This document shows, one piece after another, positions 60,841 to 64,000 of a DNA stretch of 64,000 bases; the first letter of the stretch is position 1, and every line of letters starts with the position of its first letter. This DNA is from CBFHND01 sp965657085 (GTDB taxonomy: Bacteria; Pseudomonadota; Alphaproteobacteria; Rhodobacterales; Rhodobacteraceae). The notes beneath the pieces were generated by a model. It searched no databases, was not told where the DNA came from, and saw nothing but the letters and a program-made list of their open reading frames with translations. The position numbers were made by a program, and so were the translations under genes. The DNA lies in assembly GCA_965657085.1 (NCBI GenBank), contig CBFHND010000012.1, positions 1 to 64,000 of the forward strand, given 5' to 3'.

Positions 60841-60870
60841 GTCCGGGCGGCGGCGTTGCACCGCCCGGAC
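60841..60870 (-). other. Stem-loop just after pufC
   Basis: GTCCGGGCGG (60841-60850) and CCGCCCGGAC (60861-60870) are perfect 10-base inverted arms with a 10-base loop, seven bases after the pufC stop. No T run follows. Hairpins at this position in Rhodobacter puf mRNA protect the 3' end; the same role is inferred. Confidence 0.7.
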
Positions 60871-60876
60871 GTCATC

Positions 60877-61992
60877 TCAGTCGTAAACAGGCGCCTCGGT
60901 GCTGGCCAATTCGGGCCAATCCGCGGTCATGTTCATACCCTGCAAGGGGCGTTGGTATCCCTTGTGACAGGTCTTGCACGCTGCCTTGGGCGCATCCGCA
61001 TAGATCGGACCCAGGCGTTCGGCCGGATAGGTATCCTTGAGCGGCACCAGATATTCCTGGTTCAGCTCGATCACCATCTGCCGTCCCAGAAGGGCGGTGG
61101 ACCACTGTGGCGTGACCTGTTCGGGGTCATAGAACGCGCGGCTGTTGTGACAGAACACACAGTTCACCCCCAGCGAGTTGGAGAAGTAGTTCATCAGCGA
61201 ATAGGTCATCTCGGTCTTCTGGATGGACGCATAGTCGCCGTCGCCCGGCACACCGGCTTCGCGGCTTTCAAGGCTGTGAACATTCACCGGCTCGTAGTCG
61301 TTGAGATACACTTCGATCGCATTCGATGGCAGCGACGTGGACTGCGACAGCGACGTGGCGCGGTTTTGCACCGATGCCCAACCGCCTGCGGCCTCGTTCA
61401 CCGGCGAAATGCGGAACCAGATGTCGCTTGGCACGTTCTCGCCGCGGTGACAGGTGTAGCAGTTTACGCCCACCTCGGCCTCGGCATTCACGTGACCATC
61501 CCAGTTTTCATTGATGTTCTGGGTCATCTGGATCATGCGCCGCGACACGACCTTGGTGTAAAGGTCATCCGACCCATACGCCTCGATCTCCACGTCTCCG
61601 TGGCAATAGGCACAGCCCTCTTCGGGCGAAACCCACTGCGTCATGGCGTTCATCACGCGGTTGAAGTTGTCCTCGGTCAAATCACCAAGCACCTGCACGT
61701 TCTCATAGATGTCACGTGCAAGGGCCTCTCCACCTTCTGGCTTGTACGGCTCTTCGGTGTAGTAGTCTTCGAGCGTTGGATCCGCGGCCACGCGGGCCAC
61801 GTTGAACTCGGGCACCGACATGCCGGTGCCGCGCGGCCCCGTCTGCAGGCTGGAGGTGGCAAAGGGCTGGCCCCATGTCACCACCAGGACCGCGGCAAAG
61901 ACCGCACCGCCCAGAACACCGATCAGGATGGCCGGACCAAAGATATTGGTCGGATTGGCCTTGTTCCAGTCATTGAACCACTTGGGTAGCAT
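60877..61992 (-). CDS. pufC: Photosynthetic reaction centre tetraheme cytochrome c subunit
   Basis: 371 aa. PufC sits on the periplasmic face of the reaction centre and re-reduces the special pair. Four CxxCH heme sites are seen at residues 127-131, 178-182, 278-282 and 339-343. A hydrophobic segment at about 18-40 has no lipobox cysteine, so the protein is probably anchored by an uncleaved N-terminal helix, unlike the lipidated PufC of Blastochloris viridis. Length is that of Roseobacter PufC. It begins three bases after the pufM stop. Confidence 0.97.
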   Translation of the reverse strand: MLPKWFNDWNKANPTNIFGPAILIGVLGGAVFAAVLVVTWGQPFATSSLQTGPRGTGMSVPEFNVARVAADPTLEDYYTEEPYKPEGGEALARDIYENVQVLGDLTEDNFNRVMNAMTQWVSPEEGCAYCHGDVEIEAYGSDDLYTKVVSRRMIQMTQNINENWDGHVNAEAEVGVNCYTCHRGENVPSDIWFRISPVNEAAGGWASVQNRATSLSQSTSLPSNAIEVYLNDYEPVNVHSLESREAGVPGDGDYASIQKTEMTYSLMNYFSNSLGVNCVFCHNSRAFYDPEQVTPQWSTALLGRQMVIELNQEYLVPLKDTYPAERLGPIYADAPKAACKTCHKGYQRPLQGMNMTADWPELASTEAPVYD

Positions 61993-61994
61993 GA

Positions 61995-62981
61995 TCAGTT
62001 CTCCTTCCCGATGAAGGCTTCGTAAGAGCCATAGTCCGAATAGCCGTATGACCCGTCATACATCGGCGCAAAGTTGTGTTCCTGCGCCCAGATGAACCAG
62101 TTGTCGACAACAGTGCCCGTGAGCAGGATGCCGATACCGCCAGTGATCGGGGTCAGCACAGCGAACCACCACGCCCAGCGGTGAATGCCTTCCATCGTGG
62201 CGTTGAAGCCCATGGTCCAGCGCCAGAACAGGGCCGCACGTTCGGTGGCCGTGCCCCGGTCATAGATTTGCTCCAGCTCACGGTCGCCGCCATAGCGGGT
62301 CACGGCCAGAATGGTGCCGCCGTGCATGCAGAACAGCAGAACCGATCCATAAAGGAACACGATGCTCAATGCGTGGAACGGGTTGTAGTAGAGGTTGCCG
62401 TAGCGGATCGAGAACGCCGTGGTCCAGTCGAGGTGCGGGAAGATCCCGTAAGGCACCGCTTCGGACCATGCGCCCATCAGCACCGGCCGGAACAGGCCCA
62501 GCACAAGGAACAACCACACGGCAGACGCAAAGGCCCAGAAGACATGCTTGCCCATCTTGTGCTGTTCGGCCAGCAGATAGGTCCGCAACAGCCATGTCAT
62601 CACCGACACCAGCAAGAAGAAGCTGGCGATGATGTACCAGCCGCCTTCGTCCAGCGGTGGCATCGAAAGCCCATATTCGGGTGATGGCGGTTCAAGCGCC
62701 AGCCAGAACAGTTGCCGGATGAATTCAGGGATCGAATAGCCGACCTGCGCCAGCATGTTGAACCCCACGATCACGAACCAGATCAGGCCCGTGGCCAAGG
62801 ACACCATGCCCGTCCAACCCAGGTAGATCGGCCCAAGCTGTGCATTGCCGAACAGGCCCGCCAGCGTACTGAACGTCGGCTTGCCGATGCGTTCGGCGGT
62901 CATGGTGCCGTTGTCGTCCATCCCCCATTCAGGGTTTCCCTGGACCTGCACCTGCGTGAATATGTTTTGATACTCGGGCAT
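61995..62981 (-). CDS. pufM: Photosynthetic reaction centre subunit M
   Basis: 328 aa, five membrane helices. With subunit L it binds the special-pair bacteriochlorophylls, bacteriopheophytins, quinones and the non-heme iron. Histidines align one place after Rhodobacter sphaeroides: His183 (accessory site), His203 (special pair), and iron ligands His220 and His267 plus Glu235 in the loop. Trp253 lines the QA site. The C-terminal extension (AQEHNFAPMYDGSYGYSDYG) is the kind found in species with PufC. The start overlaps the pufL stop by one base (TAATG). Confidence 0.98.
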   Translation of the reverse strand: MPEYQNIFTQVQVQGNPEWGMDDNGTMTAERIGKPTFSTLAGLFGNAQLGPIYLGWTGMVSLATGLIWFVIVGFNMLAQVGYSIPEFIRQLFWLALEPPSPEYGLSMPPLDEGGWYIIASFFLLVSVMTWLLRTYLLAEQHKMGKHVFWAFASAVWLFLVLGLFRPVLMGAWSEAVPYGIFPHLDWTTAFSIRYGNLYYNPFHALSIVFLYGSVLLFCMHGGTILAVTRYGGDRELEQIYDRGTATERAALFWRWTMGFNATMEGIHRWAWWFAVLTPITGGIGILLTGTVVDNWFIWAQEHNFAPMYDGSYGYSDYGSYEAFIGKEN

Positions 62982-63835
62982 TAGTTCATCCCTCCGACAG
63001 GCATTGGGTTGTCACCCCAGATCGGCAGCTCGAGCCACCAGTTCCACCATTCGGGCCAGCCGGACGTCCAGACAGGGCCGGAAATGATGATGCAGACCGC
63101 GGAAAAGAACACCGCGTTGATCGCCAGCAGGTAGCCAAGGCGGTGAATGCCCAGCGTCCCGATGGAGTAGCCGATGAAGTCGCGGAAGAACGTGTCCTCG
63201 TGATCAGGTGTCTTTGCCTCTTCGCCCTCTTCGGGGTTGGCCGCCGACAGGATCAACGCCCCGTGCAGCGCCAGCGCCAGCGTGGTGGTAAAGAACAAGG
63301 TCACCGCCAGCATGTGCGCCGGGTTGTAGTGGAAATGCAGATAGGCGTAGCCCGTGTTGCTGACCCAATCGAGGTGGCTGAAGATCCCGTATGGGAAACC
63401 ATGCCCCCATGCCCCCATCAGGAGCGGGCGGAAGATAACCAGCGTCATATAAGCCAGGATCGCAAAGCTGAAGCCGACGGGCACGTGATAACCCATGCCG
63501 AGCTTGCGGCAAATCTCGACCTCGCGCAGCGCCCAGCTGATGAAGGCGCCGGTGGCACAGAAGGTGATGATCTGCCAAAGCCCCCCTTCAAGAAGCGGCG
63601 CCATGCCCAGACCGTAACTGAGGTCGGGAGGTGCGATGTTGATAAGCCAGGGATTGAATGTTCCCTGCTGGGATGCGCCCCAGAAAATCAGAACCGTGCC
63701 CAGAAGGGCAAAAAAGGCAGTCGTGACCCCGAAGAAGCCCACGTAGAAGGGCCCCACCCAGAAGTCGAACAGATCGCCGCCGATCAGCGTCCCTCCGCGG
63801 ACGCGATACTTTCTTTCGAAGCTGAGCAAAGCCAT
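62981..63835 (-). CDS. pufL: Photosynthetic reaction centre subunit L
   Basis: 284 aa, five membrane helices. Key residues, one place after Rhodobacter sphaeroides numbering: His154 and His174 for bacteriochlorophylls, His191 and His231 for the non-heme iron, Glu105 near the bacteriopheophytin. The cytoplasmic D-E loop (NPEEGEEAKTPDHEDTFF) is intact. GGAG precedes the ATG by about 12 bases. Upstream lies a strong stem-loop and the end of a small gene, the normal pufBA-pufLMC order. Confidence 0.98.
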   Translation of the reverse strand: MALLSFERKYRVRGGTLIGGDLFDFWVGPFYVGFFGVTTAFFALLGTVLIFWGASQQGTFNPWLINIAPPDLSYGLGMAPLLEGGLWQIITFCATGAFISWALREVEICRKLGMGYHVPVGFSFAILAYMTLVIFRPLLMGAWGHGFPYGIFSHLDWVSNTGYAYLHFHYNPAHMLAVTLFFTTTLALALHGALILSAANPEEGEEAKTPDHEDTFFRDFIGYSIGTLGIHRLGYLLAINAVFFSAVCIIISGPVWTSGWPEWWNWWLELPIWGDNPMPVGGMN

Positions 63836-63901
63836 CTTCTTGATCTCCGCGTTTGGCGGCGTGCCCGATCAGGGCGCGGCCGTCTTGAATTAAGGTGGTT
63901 T

Positions 63902-63943
63902 GCTGCGGGCAGGCGGGGGCGCACTGTTAGCCCCGCCCGCAGC
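63902..63943 (-). other. Intercistronic stem-loop between pufA and pufL
   Basis: GCTGCGGGC (63902-63910) pairs with GCCCGCAGC (63935-63943), and GGGG within 63915-63919 pairs with CCCC (63931-63934) after a small bulge. In Rhodobacter capsulatus a hairpin at this place stalls 3' decay and keeps the pufBA mRNA more abundant than pufLM. The structure is read directly; the role is by analogy. Confidence 0.75.
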
Positions 63944-63971
63944 TTTGGTTTTGATCCGCTTCAGCGGGCTC

Positions 63972-64000
63972 TTACTGGGCGCTTTGCGCGGCCAGCTCGA
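63972..64000 (-). CDS. pufA: Light-harvesting 1 alpha subunit, C-terminal end only
   Basis: Only the last codons are in the window: an in-frame ELAAQSAQ followed by TAA at 63974-63972 (minus strand). Position, strand and the intercistronic hairpin identify it as the 3' end of pufA, whose product is the LH1 alpha chain. An Ala/Gln-rich C-terminal tail suits Roseobacter PufA. The rest of the gene, with pufB, should lie beyond the right edge. Confidence 0.62.

Noticed and set aside
1..64000. CRISPR array, tRNA or rRNA genes, prophage or plasmid functions
   Set aside because: No regularly spaced repeats, no cloverleaf tRNA pattern and no phage, conjugation or replication genes were recognised.

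Overview
The window comes from an aerobic anoxygenic phototrophic alphaproteobacterium of the order Rhodobacterales, most likely the Roseobacter group. Evidence: GC-rich DNA, a purple-bacterial type 2 reaction centre (pufL, pufM) with a tetraheme pufC, the regulator pair ppaA(aerR)-ppsR, bacteriochlorophyll genes bchG and bchP, two TRAP transporters, and many sugar-acid dehydrogenases. No rRNA, tRNA or CRISPR array was seen.

Left end (1-6313): a photosynthesis operon reading rightwards, ppaA-ppsR-bchG-PucC/LhaA-type transporter-bchP-idi. Most joints are ATGA stop/start overlaps. Two TGT-N12-ACA palindromes (PpsR/CrtJ operators) lie before ppaA and before bchG. Right end (58730-64000): the puf operon reading leftwards, pufA (last codons only)-pufL-pufM-pufC, followed by a rho-independent terminator and dxs. 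The two photosynthesis arms point at each other and are separated by about 52 kb of catabolic genes.

Catabolic insert. 6371-9369: glycerol use (glpD, glpK). 9430-10766: maleylpyruvate isomerase and fumarylpyruvate hydrolase, the lower gentisate route. 10987-16120: a TRAP transporter, a GntR/FCD regulator, a short-chain reductase and a KdgF-like cupin, joined by CTAGTATACTAG-type operators; this looks like unsaturated-uronate uptake and conversion to 2-keto-3-deoxygluconate (KDG). 16123-16280: remnant of an IS30-type element. 16385-18257: divergent idonate/gluconate dehydrogenases. 18254-24279: a leftward operon of LysE exporter, mandelate-racemase-group dehydratase, 2-hydroxyacid dehydrogenase, FAH-family hydrolase, IlvD/Edd dehydratase and SDR, which reads as a non-phosphorylative acid-sugar pathway. 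24468-26317: an LtnD-like dehydrogenase and DenD (four-carbon sugar acids). 26303-39718: GntR/FCD regulator, a second (long-form) TRAP transporter, altronate dehydratase, four Gfo/Idh/MocA oxidoreductases, a YihU-like reductase, an EamA transporter, KDG kinase and KDPG aldolase. KDG is therefore a hub fed by several routes and drained by KdgK and Eda.

39791-58694: a class V aminotransferase-like enzyme, alpha-methylacyl-CoA racemase-like protein, M20 hydrolase, YegD-like Hsp70, a dipeptide-type ABC transporter (binding protein, two permeases, fused double ATPase), an HDAC-like deacetylase, an aldehyde dehydrogenase, two SDRs, cupins, a P1 (DmpA) peptidase, alpha/beta hydrolases and a TTC38-like TPR protein. 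The substrate is unknown; the set of amide-cleaving enzymes suggests an imported amide or N-acyl compound. No stretch longer than 300 bases lacks a gene.
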